DNA from: Dryomyza anilis
Lineage: Eukaryota; Arthropoda; Insecta; Diptera; Dryomyzidae
Direction: 5' to 3'
Assembly (NCBI GenBank): GCA_951804985.1
Contig: OX638130.1
Span: 4,802,501 to 4,866,500 of the forward strand
DNA length: 64,000 nt
Shown here: piece after piece, positions 10,501-20,098 of the stretch
Layout: every line of letters begins with the position of its first letter
Position numbering within the stretch: position 1 is the first letter of the stretch
Position numbers and translations under genes: made by a program
The notes under the pieces: model-generated
What the model saw: only the letters and a program-made list of their open reading frames with translations
Databases searched by the model: none
Told to the model about the DNA's origin: nothing

Positions 10501-11859
10501 GCGGATAAAGTAGACAAAATAGCTGAAGTTGTTGATATTGTGTCGGAGGAAGAGAAGAAGAAATATTTAATGACGCAGCAAATTGAGAATGAGCTAAAAG
10601 AGCAGCTAAAGCAGGAGTTGACTGAAAAAATGCAACAGGAGTTGCAGGAACAGCTGAAGCAAGAAATGAAGCAGAAGATCAAGCAAGAGCTAAAGGAGAA
10701 GATGACGCAAGAAATGAAGGAAAACATGCGGCAAGAAATGCAGCAACAACTTAAGCAACAATTACAGTTGGCGCTGTTGCAAGAGTTGGAACAGGAAAAT
10801 GCATTACTGCAGCCAGATGAAGGCGAAGAAGAGGAAATAGCGTTGGTAGTTGAGCCACAGCCACAGGAGACAACTGCCGAAACAATGGACGATGAAGATG
10901 CTGCAACTGTGGAGGAAAGTGAGAATGTATCAATGGATAATAATGCGTCGACTGCAGATGCAAATGAACGACAGGATGAAATAGAACAGGAGGTGGCAGA
11001 TGCCATGGCAGCAACGGCAATGGATGTCGGCGATGCAATGCAGACAGATGGAGATGTTGTAATAGAAGCAGCAGCTGACTTGGAGGCATCATATGGCTTG
11101 CAGACAGGCTTGGTAGATGCCGATGTATTGGTGGCAGTTGCGATAGTTGCGGAGGAGAAGGCTTCAGCTGTGGATGAAGAGGATGATGAAATAGGAGATA
11201 TGGGTGTCTTGCTGATTGACGAGCGCAGCGAAAGCAATGAAGCGACAGAGGCACAACACGAACAACCGCAACAGGTGGAGAATGAGTTAGAGTTGAATGA
11301 GAATATCAAAGTGTTGGAAAAAAGTGAAGCGAAACGGTTGAATCAATCGCTGTCAGCAAATGATGAAAAGCGGGCTAAAATGGCGAAGGAAGAGAAGCTT
11401 AATGAAGAAATAGAAAAGGTGCAAGTGAAAGAAAAGGATGAAGAAAAAGATGTGGAAAAAGATCTGAAGCAAAATAAAAAAGAGGAGAAGCTGTCGCCGC
11501 CGACAGACTGCACAGTAAAGCTGGAGGAGTATAAAATACAAGAGAGCCTCTTAGCAGTGAAGGATGTACCAAACGCATTCGAAAAAGTCGATGACAAACC
11601 AAACGAGTTAGCAGTAGCAGCGACAGAAGACACGGCCATCTATGATATGGAAAGCGTGGAGGTGCTGGCAAAAATAGACGCTGAGCTGGAGGCTTTAGGC
11701 GCTAAAGAAAAGGATGTAAAGTTGCCAGCTGTAGAGGAGCAGACAACAGAGAAACAACTGCAGGTGGAGGTAGATGAGCAGGTCTTAAAAGAGCAGACCT
11801 TAAAGAAGGAGGAGAAGAAAGAGGAAATAGAGCAGCAGGATGAAAAGGTACTAATATAA
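7525..11859 (+). CDS. Large lysine-rich nuclear-type protein, KDS-repeat exon
   Basis: An uninterrupted 1,444-codon frame; the start context GCAAAATG fits fly initiation. From the N-terminus: Thr/Ala-rich region; Lys/Asp/Ser repeat at residues ~226-563; ITRNRQNSASR-type basic patch; AT-hook-like RPRGRYPKK (~604) and RGRGRWGTRK (~698). Several sites match the SUMO-acceptor consensus (IKIE ~648, IKQE ~670, IKLE ~798, VKLE ~1,330). An acidic Asp/Glu run follows at ~804-816, then a conserved-looking segment with VKQFYKKPEF (~900), a Gln/Lys/Glu coiled coil at ~1,016-1,092 and an acidic/basic tail. This suggests a nuclear, DNA- or chromatin-associated protein (inference). I do not recognise a named orthologue. 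The stop TAA is at 11,857, but AAG|GTACTA at 11,847/11,848 is a possible donor joining in phase 0 to 12,335. Confidence 0.8.
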   Translation: MSTRKSTAAAAKATTTGTITTAKVEGTTTTSAATTIAKTGAETAKTAVIEKAEAATASITTTSASNKQLADNAATTKTPTDLIATTPLSVLKASTATVETSTDMGANASAATEVLHGNSCSSSDNEATTTKRITRNSPLPPAFTSDSTSSEVIAHSELHINETEEVNAAAATSSTTSVVGGVLKKGGIRGRKSLKEAKEANEHKEEAEKEAAKEIELCDAKSPKNLEQSKDLKIQKESKDFEVAKTVSNDSTEAKNSKDSSDTKESKVTKNSRDLTDSKDSKELKKDLKQRKDSKDSKDSKDLNDSKESIVLKDTKDSKDTKDSKDTKDLKDSKDSKDSKDLTDVKDLKDSKDLKDTKDSKDSKDLQDSKITKESKDSKESKDFTQLKEKNTKELKVTKVLKDSKDLQTSKLSKDLNDSKTLTKSKDSTDSKAVKDSTDSKVSKDSTVSKVSTKDTKDSKIVSKDSKDSKVLKDSKDSKDSKVTKDAKDPKDSKDPKDTKDSKGAKDSKDAKDLKDTKDSKDAKDSKDAKDAKDSKDSKDTKDSKDTKDSKDSKDSKDSKDPKSNINRYTRKSAAQDLAANTRITRNRQNSASRAETPPILQTARPRGRYPKKMPVAAEQQLRTTKRKRSAEEDVGTRSSAEPGAKYIKIEVKDSDDEMTAPDVAMTSIKIKQELLESDDASDMATTVTTTAAPPAARGRGRWGTRKTSLPSSPNTRATRATRVISPAASLGSNSSEPKRRRTTTAAASTSSTSSVTRSNSATNLLKAPLAPGDEDSKDSMASSMDELLFAMTPAAHIKLEPQFDDDDDDDDEEMDEKLSNLRKLQTSTPLQVVVAAANGLPQPLTVDTVSVPAAVASSSMSAACLTPRPSGSKSAACSEKSASLSPEMISEGVCEISVKQFYKKPEFMANNLGIEQDPKLGEIVQKVGEEAQQLEKQLDADVLEKEVTAILTPDEDSNESLKEGQLRMDESIDASKASTPELFTEQIPNEDADKVDKIAEVVDIVSEEEKKKYLMTQQIENELKEQLKQELTEKMQQELQEQLKQEMKQKIKQELKEKMTQEMKENMRQEMQQQLKQQLQLALLQELEQENALLQPDEGEEEEIALVVEPQPQETTAETMDDEDAATVEESENVSMDNNASTADANERQDEIEQEVADAMAATAMDVGDAMQTDGDVVIEAAADLEASYGLQTGLVDADVLVAVAIVAEEKASAVDEEDDEIGDMGVLLIDERSESNEATEAQHEQPQQVENELELNENIKVLEKSEAKRLNQSLSANDEKRAKMAKEEKLNEEIEKVQVKEKDEEKDVEKDLKQNKKEEKLSPPTDCTVKLEEYKIQESLLAVKDVPNAFEKVDDKPNELAVAATEDTAIYDMESVEVLAKIDAELEALGAKEKDVKLPAVEEQTTEKQLQVEVDEQVLKEQTLKKEEKKEEIEQQDEKVLI
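8203..9213 (+). repeat. In-frame tripeptide repeat (Lys-Asp-Ser/Thr/Leu/Ala)
   Basis: About 340 codons are built on the 3-residue unit K-D-S with T, L, A, P or N at the third place. Neighbouring units use mixed AAA/AAG, GAT/GAC and TCT/TCA/TCG codons, so this is not a recent slippage tract. Charge alternates + and - at high density with almost no hydrophobic residue except the Leu variants. It is likely an extended, disordered, phospho-acceptor-rich linker (inference). Near-period-9 sub-blocks occur around 8,460-8,620. Confidence 0.9.
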
Positions 11860-12334
11860 ATAATATTAAATAGAACTTTTGTGATGATTAATAAACGACA
11901 AAAATTCTTCATATTACTATTTTTAAATTTTATGTTTGACAAATTATGTACTTCAAAATAGTAACAAATGCAGATTAATTTTAAGTAATTTGAATATACG
12001 AAAACTTAGAAATTATCGACTAGCTCTTTTGGCATGACTGAAATTAGTAATAAAGCACATTCGTCCTTTCAGTTTTGACTTTTGAGCTAAACATATAAAA
12101 CCGAAACCATACGATTTAGACACATTAGTCTTGACGAAAAACTACATCCAAAAATAAAAACAATTGTTAATAATAACACATTGGACTTTTTGACATGACA
12201 GTGACAATATGTATATTCTTTGGTTTGATTTGAAAAGAAGATACAATTTGAAAATAACAAACCACAAAAGATACTACCATCTGATTCATATTTTTAAAAA
12301 ATAATCAACTTTTACTTTAAAATTCTATTCAAAG
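11860..12334 (+). other. Candidate intron, or 3' UTR plus spacer
   Basis: AT-rich non-coding sequence between the long exon and the next coding block. AATAAA at 11,890-11,895 lies about 30 nt after the TAA stop and could act as a poly(A) signal. If the donor at 11,848 is used instead, this is a 487-bp intron ending TTCAAAG at 12,334. The acceptor tract is weak. Confidence 0.5.
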
Positions 12335-12952
12335 ATCGAATTAACATTGACGCCCTCAACATCCGCGGCAGCTGCCATCAAAAACAGCAATCAAAATCAA
12401 CAGCAGGCACAGCTACTCCTCAACAAAGATGATGACATGCACTCAGTGAAATCAGGCCAATCGACCGACACCAACTCTTGGCTCACCATTGAACTCGAAT
12501 ACGACGAGGAGACGTTGCGCCAGAAGGAGCAACATTTACAAAATCTTGGTCTGCTGACACACGAAGCCGCCGAGAAGCAGCGTCAAGAATTTATACAAAG
12601 CTCTGCAGCGGCGGAGACACAACGTGCCACGCAACAGCAGCAGAGCACAAAACGCAATGGCGGCAAGGCGGCTGCGGCACACGAATACACTGGCACCCTA
12701 AAGACAGTCATTAAATTGAATCGTAATTCAACTGGTGGTGCTGCTGCTGTGGGTAGTGCCGCTGGCGGTTCGAATAATGCGCGCAAAAGTGGTGGTGGTG
12801 GTGGCAATGCTACCAAGGATGGCAATCGTCGTCAGTCGCTGAAGATGACATTCCAGAAGGGACGTGGTCGTGGACAGGGTGGCAATGCCGCTGATCGTGC
12901 GGCGGATAATCAGGCTGCCAACGAGGATTCGTATTATACAATACAAAATGAG
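12335..12952 (+). CDS. Exon: N-terminal helix and basic GRGRG segment
   Basis: Ends at AATGAG|GTGAGT, a strong donor, phase 0. The text upstream of residue MHSVKSGQS is coding-like (Ala, Asn and Gln runs) and has no in-frame ATG before a stop at 12,302. The exon start at 12,335 is inferred from the only AG in the open stretch. Confidence 0.7.
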
Positions 12953-15900
12953 GTGAGTTTTTTTGAGTGATGTTTTGGGGTTTTAATAGATTACACAGAA
13001 ACTTTCTAACCAAGACAATTGCCCGTAAAACTCTTTCCCGATACCAGTCTTCTTGGGACATTTATTCGACAAACACTCCTTTTCCAAACCGTTTTTCTAC
13101 GATATCATTCGTTTTTTTCGAAGACAATTATTCTCCGGACAATTCTTTCCAAACACAGTTTATTCCCATGACAATTCTTCTCCAAAACAATTCTTCGAAG
13201 AATTCTTCTTCTCAGACATTTTTTCGATAAGAAAATCGTTGCTAAAACATTTATTTGCTGAACAATTCTTTCCCGGACAGTTCTTGTTCAAGAGAATAAT
13301 TCTCCGGCCAAATATTTCCTGACACAGTTCTTTTCCGAGACAATTCTTCCCGGACAGTTCTTCGCCAAGACAAATATACTATTAGACATTTCTTCTCTGG
13401 GTAATTCCTACCCGGACAGTTTTTACCCTTACCACTTATCATCGAGACATTTTTACCAGACAGTTCAACCCAGATACCATTCTTCTCCGGACAATTACTC
13501 GCCGAAAACAATTTATACCACATCAATTCATTCCCAAGACAATTATACTCGGAATAATTGTCTCCCAACACAATTCATGAGCGAGACAATTATTTCCGAC
13601 AAAAATGTTCCCCAGAAGCATTCCTTTTCGAGAGAAAGGAATGCTTAATCTTTGCCGGTCAGAGAATTCTTCCCAGAGAACATTATTCTATGAATAACTC
13701 TTTCTTAGACAGTTCTTCCACGAGACAATTCTTTCCGGAACAGTTTTCTTTCTTCTTCGGACAATTTTCTTCGACAAAATGCTTTCTTGAAACCATTCTC
13801 CAGATTCTTCCCCAAACCTTACTTATTCAATGTATTTCATATCCGAACAATTCTAACTGAAAAGACAATTCATCCCCGGACAGTTTATCCAAGAGACAAT
13901 ATACATTTTTTCCTTTTATTATAAAAATTCTTATTTTATTTATTTTGAATTTTTCTAATAAATCATTTTTCTTTTTTGTTTTTACAGAATGAAGGTGCGC
14001 CCAAAACTACTCCTGCCACGGAGCAAACTACTCATTACTATACGCATGGTAGAAAATCATACAATCGATCTAATACTACTACTAGTTACAACAACACCGC
14101 TACTACTACCAATTCTGCTACCATTGGTGTGTTTTGGTTTAACAAAGCGGGCGTGTGGGGTTGTTTTTGTTTAATCAAGTAGTTTTGTTCGTTACATTTG
14201 CAAATATTTTTGTTGAGAATTTTATTTCGATTTATTTTTAATTTATTCATATTTTAAATATCTTATTTTGAATTTATGAAGTAAAATTTACTAAATGTGT
14301 AGTTTTATTTCTAAAACGAAGATTTTATTAATATTTAATTTCTATTTTAATTTTGGTATTCTAGTCATTAATATCTCTTTTTTTTAATAATTATCCTATA
14401 TTTTCTATATATGCTTTTATTAAACTAACACTAATTGGTTGCATTTTAATTTTAAAAATCTTTTTTTTTTATTATTTCATAATTTGCAAAAGGACTACCG
14501 CATGCATTTACTAAAAATTATTATTACAATATTAAACTACTAAACTGCTAAAAATTTAGATGTTAAAACATTGCAAAAAAAACTAACAATTAAAACATAA
14601 ATAAATTGTGCACCCACAGAATCTTCACACTCCGAGGGCGCCGATCCCAATGCGGCCAGCGCGAGCAGCAAGAAAGACGAACCCGTGCTCATACCCGAGA
14701 AGGCTTCCTCTTTCAAGTTTCATCCGGGTCGTCTGTGTCAGGATCAATGCTACTATTGCAGCGGCAAGTTCGGACTCTACGATACGCCCTGTCATGTGGG
14801 ACAAATTAAATCGCTCGAGCGACAGCAGAAGATTTTGTCAAGTGAGTATGGGAAATTGCTAAATAAACGGCTAATCATTTTGTTTAAACAGTTGAATATA
14901 ACAAACATAAATTTTTTCTACATTTGATATTTTAGACGAGGAAAAACTCACCGTCGACAACTGTCTCTGCGACGCCTGCTTTCGACATGTCGATCGTCGC
15001 GCCAACGTGCCCTCCTACAAGAAACGTCTCTCTGGTCCTGGGCATCTGGAGACACAATGCTCGAATATGTCCACAGCCGATAATAATAATGATGATGGTG
15101 GTGCTGCTGGCGTTAGTGGCGCCATCGTTGGTACCGGCGTTGCCGCCATTGAAGACACACAGCCACGCAAATGTCTTGTGCCCGAGTGTTTGAATCCGGC
15201 TGCGCATTCGTTGCGACGCAAATGCATTCGCAAGAGTGTCAAGAAGTTTTTGCTCAACTTTGAGATGCCCGCCGGCGGCTCGTATGTGTCGCTGTGTCAA
15301 GCACACTATGACGCCGTCATACAGTGCTCAGGCTGTGTACTCTGCAAGCGACGGCTGGGCAAGAATCACATGTATCATATAACGTCGGTAAGATTTGTAA
15401 AAATTTTTAGATTTGGAACTCGGATAAAGTAAAAATTATTAGTTTTTATTTATTTATTGATTTTTGTTCTATTCTGAAGTTCTAAATATTATATTTGACT
15501 TATTTTACATATTTATAGGACACCGATCGCCTGGAGAAGGCACTCTCCGAGATGGGCATCCCTGTGCAGTTGGGTATCGGCACCGCAGTCTGCAAATTAT
15601 GTCGTTACTTTGCCAATCTGCTGATGAAGCCGCCAGACAGCACAAAGTCGCAAAAGGCCGAATTTGTCAAAAACTATCGCAAGAGGTAATTTATAAATAA
15701 AATTATATAACAAAAAAATAAATTAACACAAAAATAAAATGACAACAAATTAAATGGCAGAAAAATTAAAACACGGGAGGGAAAAGAATGAAAAAATTGG
15801 AAAAATAAAATGGCAAAAGTAAAATGACTAAAAAAAATTACAAAATGTCAAAAGAAACAAAATATAAAAATAGAAAATAAAAAATATAAAAATACTAAAT

Positions 15901-18900
15901 ATAAAAGTACAAAATAGAAAAAAAAACAATAATACAAAAATAGTTTTGTACTTTTGTATTTTTTTGTAGTACTAAAATACAAAGTGCTAAAATAGAAAAG
16001 TACAAAAATATAATAATACAAACATACAAAAATACGTAAGTACAAATGTACAAAATTACAATAATACAATAATACAGTAATACAAAAGTACAATAATACA
16101 AATTACAAAATACATAAAAATACAAAAGTACAAAATCCAAAGTACTAAAATGCAAAAATATAAAAGTACAAAAATGCAAAAGAACAAAAGTAAAGAAATA
16201 CAATAATACAAAAATACAAATTACAAAAATACAAAACGTAAATATACAAAAGTACAAAAATATGAATTACAAAATATAAAAATAAAAAGGTACAAAAATA
16301 CAAAAGTAGTAGAATACAAAAGTACTAAAATACAATAATACAAATGTACTAGAATACAAAAGTACTAAAATGCAATAATAGAACGTACAAAAATACTAAA
16401 GTACAAAAGTACAAAAATACAATAATACAATATTACAAAATTACAAAATATAAAAATACAAAAGTACAAAATCCAAAGTACTAAAATACAAAAGTACCAA
16501 AATACAATAATACAAAAATATAAAAATACAAAGTAAAAGTACAGAAATACAATAATACAAAAATACAAAAGTACAAAATACAAAAATACAAATTACAAAA
16601 ATTCAAAATATAAAAATTCAAAAGTACAAAAATACAAAATATAAAAATAAAAAGGTACAAAAATACAAAAGTACAAAAATACAAAAGTACTAAAATACAA
16701 TAATACAACATAAAATATAAATTACAATAATAATAAATCACAAATACAATAGAAGTAACGTGCAAAAATATAAAAATTGTAAAAATATCAAATAAATGAT
16801 GAACAAATATAAAAATATACAAAACAAACTAATAGTTTACTATTTAATTTTTTTCTGTTTAAAATAATTTCAAAACTAATCAAACTCCTTTCCTACTATT
16901 TTTCACAGACTTCTGCAGTTCCACAACATCCACGACGGCAGCAACGACGCCTCCGAGGCGGACGAGGAGAGCAGCACGAATAACGACGCACAACAGCGCC
17001 AACAACAACAGCAGCAACAGCAACCTGTACAAAAGACGCCACAAAAGAAATCCAAAAAATCCACCGCAGACAACGCCGCCGGCGACAATAGCAGCGCCGC
17101 AACCACACCCGCCAAACAGTTGCCATCGCCTACAGCATCAACCGGCTCCTCAGTGGAATGCATTGAAATGGCCGACGTGGCAGCGTCCATCATTGCCGCC
17201 AATACGACGCCAAACAAAAATCAATCCAATATGGACTACGAGGTGCCGCTTATTTCCTCTGAAGAATCCAACGCTTCAACCCCCTCGCCAACAGCAGCAC
17301 CACCTCCAGCATCAGCTGCAACCAACAATAACAATAATCAGCAAATGTCAAAACTAAAAGCGATACTACAAAGTACCGCAGCAGCTGCTAACGCTGCTTC
17401 ATGCAGTGCCAGCGCCGCCTACAATGCGGACATCTCAAATGTGTTGCGTGCCAATCCAAACATATCAATGCGTGAACTCTTTCCCGGCGAAGAAGATCTC
17501 GGTCTGCAATTCAAGGCGCCCTTCGGCAGCAGCGCAGCACAGCGTACGCCCGAGGGCTGGACGCGTGTGCAAACTTTTCTGCAATACGACGAACCGACGC
17601 GTCGGCTGTGGCAGGAGCTGCAGAAACCGTACGGCAATCAATCCTCGTTCTTGCGTCATTTAATACTGCTCGAAAAATACTTTCGCAATGGCGATTTGTT
17701 GCTGTCGCCAAATGCCTCCAACAATGCGAGTGTCTACACGCAGACGGTGCAGCAGCGACTGCGTTCTTATGATCAATTTCAAGGTGATAGTGCGGCGCCG
17801 ACGCCAACTGCAACGCCGTCAAAATCAGCAACAGAAACGACAACGGCGACGGCTGCTGCAAGGCAAAAAGCGGCCGAAAAGGTGTCCGCTGCTTTAAACA
17901 CAGATGTTATAGCGGTAGAGTCGCACGACGAAGAGGAGGAGGAGGAAGAATATGAGGAGGATGCGGAGGAGCAGGACGCGGTAGCGGAATTGGAGACGGC
18001 TGCCGCATTGGCGCAGCAGCAAGCAGCAACTAAAGCCGCAAGTGTTGCGGTCTCGGTGGACAAACTAACGCGACAGCTTAATACGCAGGCGGTGACTATA
18101 ACCGCGCGTCCGAAAGAATCAAATGCATCGCCGCAAAAGTCGCTGCTTTTAGGCGCCATCACTGGTAATAATAATAATAATACTAGTATTACTACTATTA
18201 ACAGCGCAGAGCCTTTGAAGGAGAAAACAACGCCGAATTTAGCTGCAGCAGCTGCCGCCGCGGCTGCCGCTTTGGCCTCGAGCAGTGGTGCTGCCGCCAG
18301 CAACAGTAGCTCTAGTAACAACAGCAGCAATAGTCGCAGCATTTTAAAGTCCAATCTCTTAGGCATTAATAAATCGGTGGAGATTGTGCCTGTAATGTCA
18401 CAAAAAGGCGGAAACAGCAGCAGCAACATGAACAGCAATTTAAACAGCAGCACCAGCATTTTTGCTACTGACAGCAAACAAAAGAAAATACTCGATGTTG
18501 CCAACAAATTGCTGGGCACACAGCTGGAGGCTGCAGCAGATGCTGCCGCCGCAGCGGCTGCACAAAAGAGTGCTCTGCTCACCTCACCGCCCGAGTTGGT
18601 TAGTCTGCAAAGACGCGCTTCAAGTGGCGCGAGCAGTGGCGTCGCAACAGTTGCAGGTAGTATTGCCGCCGCAGCAACAGTAGCAGCAGCACAAGCAGCA
18701 ACTGCTGCCACCATTACAGCTGCGCCAAGCGGCGCAAATAGCGCCAACACTGCTGCTACCACCACTGCCAGCCTCATTAATGCAAAACGCGCGCATTTGC
18801 TGCCCAATAAAGCGGCGCGCGGAGCTGCAAACGCTGCTTCCACAGTGCCACCACCAAATGTTGTCATTCTGCCAGAGACGTTGACGCCGCAAGAACGTTT

Positions 18901-20098
18901 ACAGAGTAAAAGTTGGCGCCCAACACTGATGCCCGTCGAAGAGAATCAACATTTGGTTGGCAAAGGTGGTCCCTTGTATCAGACCGTCGATGGGCGCCGT
19001 TTGCCCGCGCTCGTGCAGGTGCAATCGGGCGGCAAACCTTTTCTTATCTCCATCTTTGACTACAATCGCATGTGTATCTTGCGTCGCGAGAAATTGTTGC
19101 GCGATCAGATGCTGAAGACCACAAAGAATCGACGTGAGCTGCAACAGCAACAACAGCAGCAGCGGCAGCAGGCAAATGCCGCCGCGGTGGCGGTAGCAGC
19201 GGCGCAACTACAGAGCGCCTATGCCCAGGGAACCTCCAGCGGTAATGGTAGTGGCGGCAATATTAAGACCAATAAACAGCAGGCGCAGCATCAGCTGTTG
19301 CAACTACAGCTAATGCAGCTGCAAAAACAGCATCAAAAACAGCAGCAACAACAGCAGCAGCACCAACAACAGCAGCACCAACAACAGCAGCAGCATCACC
19401 AACAGCAGCACCACCAACAGCAGCATCAACAGCAGCAGCATCAACAGCATCAACAGCAGCAACAGCAGCATCACCAACAGCAACAACATCAACAACTGCA
19501 GCAACATCATCAAACGCATGCTGCGCTAAAACATATGCAACAGCGTTATCAAAATATTGCGCCCAAACCTAGTGCCAACAACAACAGTAGCAGCAGCAGC
19601 TCTTCAACTAATACCGCAGCCTCACACAATCTGCAGCCGCCGCCACCCAGTTATCCAACGACAGCTGCTATGCCGCTGCTCGCCAGCGCCATTAGCAACG
19701 CCACAAATGCTGCTGCCGCTGGTGGCATCAGCAATGCCGCCGTTGCTGCCGCCAATGCCTCCTGGTTGTGGAACAATTTTCCCGATGCCAATCATTTGCT
19801 GCTTAATGGCGCCGGCGGCAGTGGCTCCCCCGCTGACAAGCAACAATTGCCGCAGCTGCTGCCCAAGCCACACAGCGCTGCTGCTGCAGCCGCCGCCGCT
19901 GCAGCGAGTAGCTATCAGCAGGCGCTCAGCAAACAACTGCTCGATAATGCGCTCATGTCCAAAATACCCAAGAGTCTGACTGTGATACCGCAGCACAAGT
20001 TGATGACAGGTCAGCTGCACATGTCGACGGCGGCGAGCAGCAGCAGTGGCAGCAACAACAACAGCAGTAGCAGCAGCGGCAGCAGCCACAAGGAGTGA
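12335..20098 (+). CDS. Cys-rich putative zinc-binding nuclear protein, six coding exons
   Basis: Exons 12,335-12,952, 13,988-14,126, 14,620-14,841, 14,936-15,387, 15,519-15,685 and 16,909-20,098 join in frame at canonical GT/AG sites and give about 1,595 codons. In order: conserved-looking helix SWLTIELEYDEETLRQKEQH; TLKTVIKLNRN; basic KGRGRGQGG; Cys cluster with CQDQCYYC, CLCDAC, CLVPEC, CSGCVLCKRR and CKLC; conserved block (NISMRELFPGEEDL to TVQQRLRSYDQF); Ala/Ser/Gln-rich linker; second conserved block (LTPQERLQSKSWRPTLMPV to IFDYNRMCILRREK); poly-Gln/His; Ala-rich tail. The frame is open upstream of the first ATG (about 12,438) with coding-like text, so an upstream exon is expected, most simply 7,525-11,847 (joint protein ~3,036 aa). 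Probably a chromatin or transcription cofactor. Not identified. Confidence 0.85.
12953..13987 (+). repeat. Intron filled with a degenerate GACAATTCTTCCCCGGACAG repeat
   Basis: The core of the intron (about 13,010-13,890) is made of roughly 20-30-bp units around ACAATTCTT and CCCGGACAG. It is unusually rich in C and G for this window. Long open frames in it on both strands are by-products of the repeat, not genes. The intron ends in TTTTTACAG at 13,987. Confidence 0.75.
13988..14126 (+). CDS. Small Thr/Asn-rich exon
   Basis: 139 bp, acceptor TTTTTACAG, entered in phase 0 and left in phase 1 at ACCATTG|GTGTGT. It encodes NEGAPKTTPATEQ then Thr/Asn/Tyr-rich text. It could be optional, but removing it would shift the frame, because 139 is not a multiple of three. 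Confidence 0.7.
14127..14619 (+). other. Intron, no other content seen
   Basis: AT-rich 493-bp intron between the Thr/Asn exon and the first Cys-rich exon, ending CACCCACAG. No embedded gene or repeat family seen. Confidence 0.7.
14620..14841 (+). CDS. Exon: first part of the Cys-rich domain
   Basis: Encodes ESSHSEGADPN, then a conserved-looking run with FHPGRLCQDQCYYCSGKFG and TPCHVGQIKSLERQ. The C-x3-C-x2-C spacing plus later CxxC pairs suggests zinc binding. Leaves in phase 1 at TTGTCAA|GTGAGT. Confidence 0.85.
14936..15387 (+). CDS. Exon: centre of the Cys-rich domain
   Basis: Encodes TVDNCLCDACFRHVDRRAN, a short Asn/Asp/Gly/Ala insert, then CLVPECLNPAAHSLRRKC, SLCQAHYDAVIQCSGCVLC and LGKNHMYHITS. 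At least eight Cys and several His residues are spaced as in a multi-ion zinc module. Ends phase 0 at ACGTCG|GTAAGA. Confidence 0.85.
15519..15685 (+). CDS. Exon: end of the Cys-rich domain
   Basis: Encodes DTDRLEKALSEMGIPVQLG, then AVCKLCRYFANLLMKPPD and KAEFVKNYRK. CKLC gives the last CxxC pair. Leaves in phase 2 at AAGAG|GTAATT. Confidence 0.85.
15686..16908 (+). repeat. Intron with an ACAAAAATACAAAAGTAC simple-repeat array
   Basis: From about 15,850 to 16,800 the intron is almost entirely variants of AAAATACAAAAGTACAAAA. Units of 9-10 bp (AAAATACAAA, AAAGTACAAA) alternate. Antisense open frames rich in Phe, Tyr, Leu and Val are artefacts. The acceptor TTTTTCACAG is at 16,908. Confidence 0.85.
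16909..20098 (+). CDS. Long terminal exon: Gln/Ala-rich C-terminal half
   Basis: 1,063 codons after the split Arg codon, ending TGA at 20,096. It holds two conserved-looking islands, about 17,455-17,780 and 18,865-19,125, in low-complexity Ala/Ser/Asn/Gln sequence. An acidic Glu run lies at ~17,930-17,990. The last ~190 codons alternate Ala/Ser/Asn runs with short conserved pieces (SWLWNNFPDANHLLLNG, PKSLTVIPQHKLMTGQ). Confidence 0.9.
19320..19520 (+). repeat. Poly-Gln/His-encoding CAG/CAA/CAC/CAT tract
   Basis: About 65 codons almost entirely Gln with interspersed His, mixed CAG/CAA with CAC/CAT. It falls within the terminal exon, immediately before TALKHMQQRYQ-like sequence. Likely length-variable. 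Confidence 0.9.

Noticed and set aside
10230..11309. 359-codon antisense Ser/Cys-rich open frame
   Set aside because: Shadow of the acidic/coiled-coil coding region; no start context, splice or domain evidence.
13053..13860. Several overlapping 60-106-codon frames on both strands
   Set aside because: They lie wholly inside an intron and are produced by the GACAATTCTT repeat.
15848..16822. Phe/Tyr/Leu/Val-rich antisense frames resembling membrane proteins
   Set aside because: They are translations of the ATACAAAAGTAC simple repeat in an intron.
17779..18867. 362-codon antisense Ala/Leu-rich open frame
   Set aside because: Shadow of Ala/Gln/Ser low-complexity coding sequence on the + strand.
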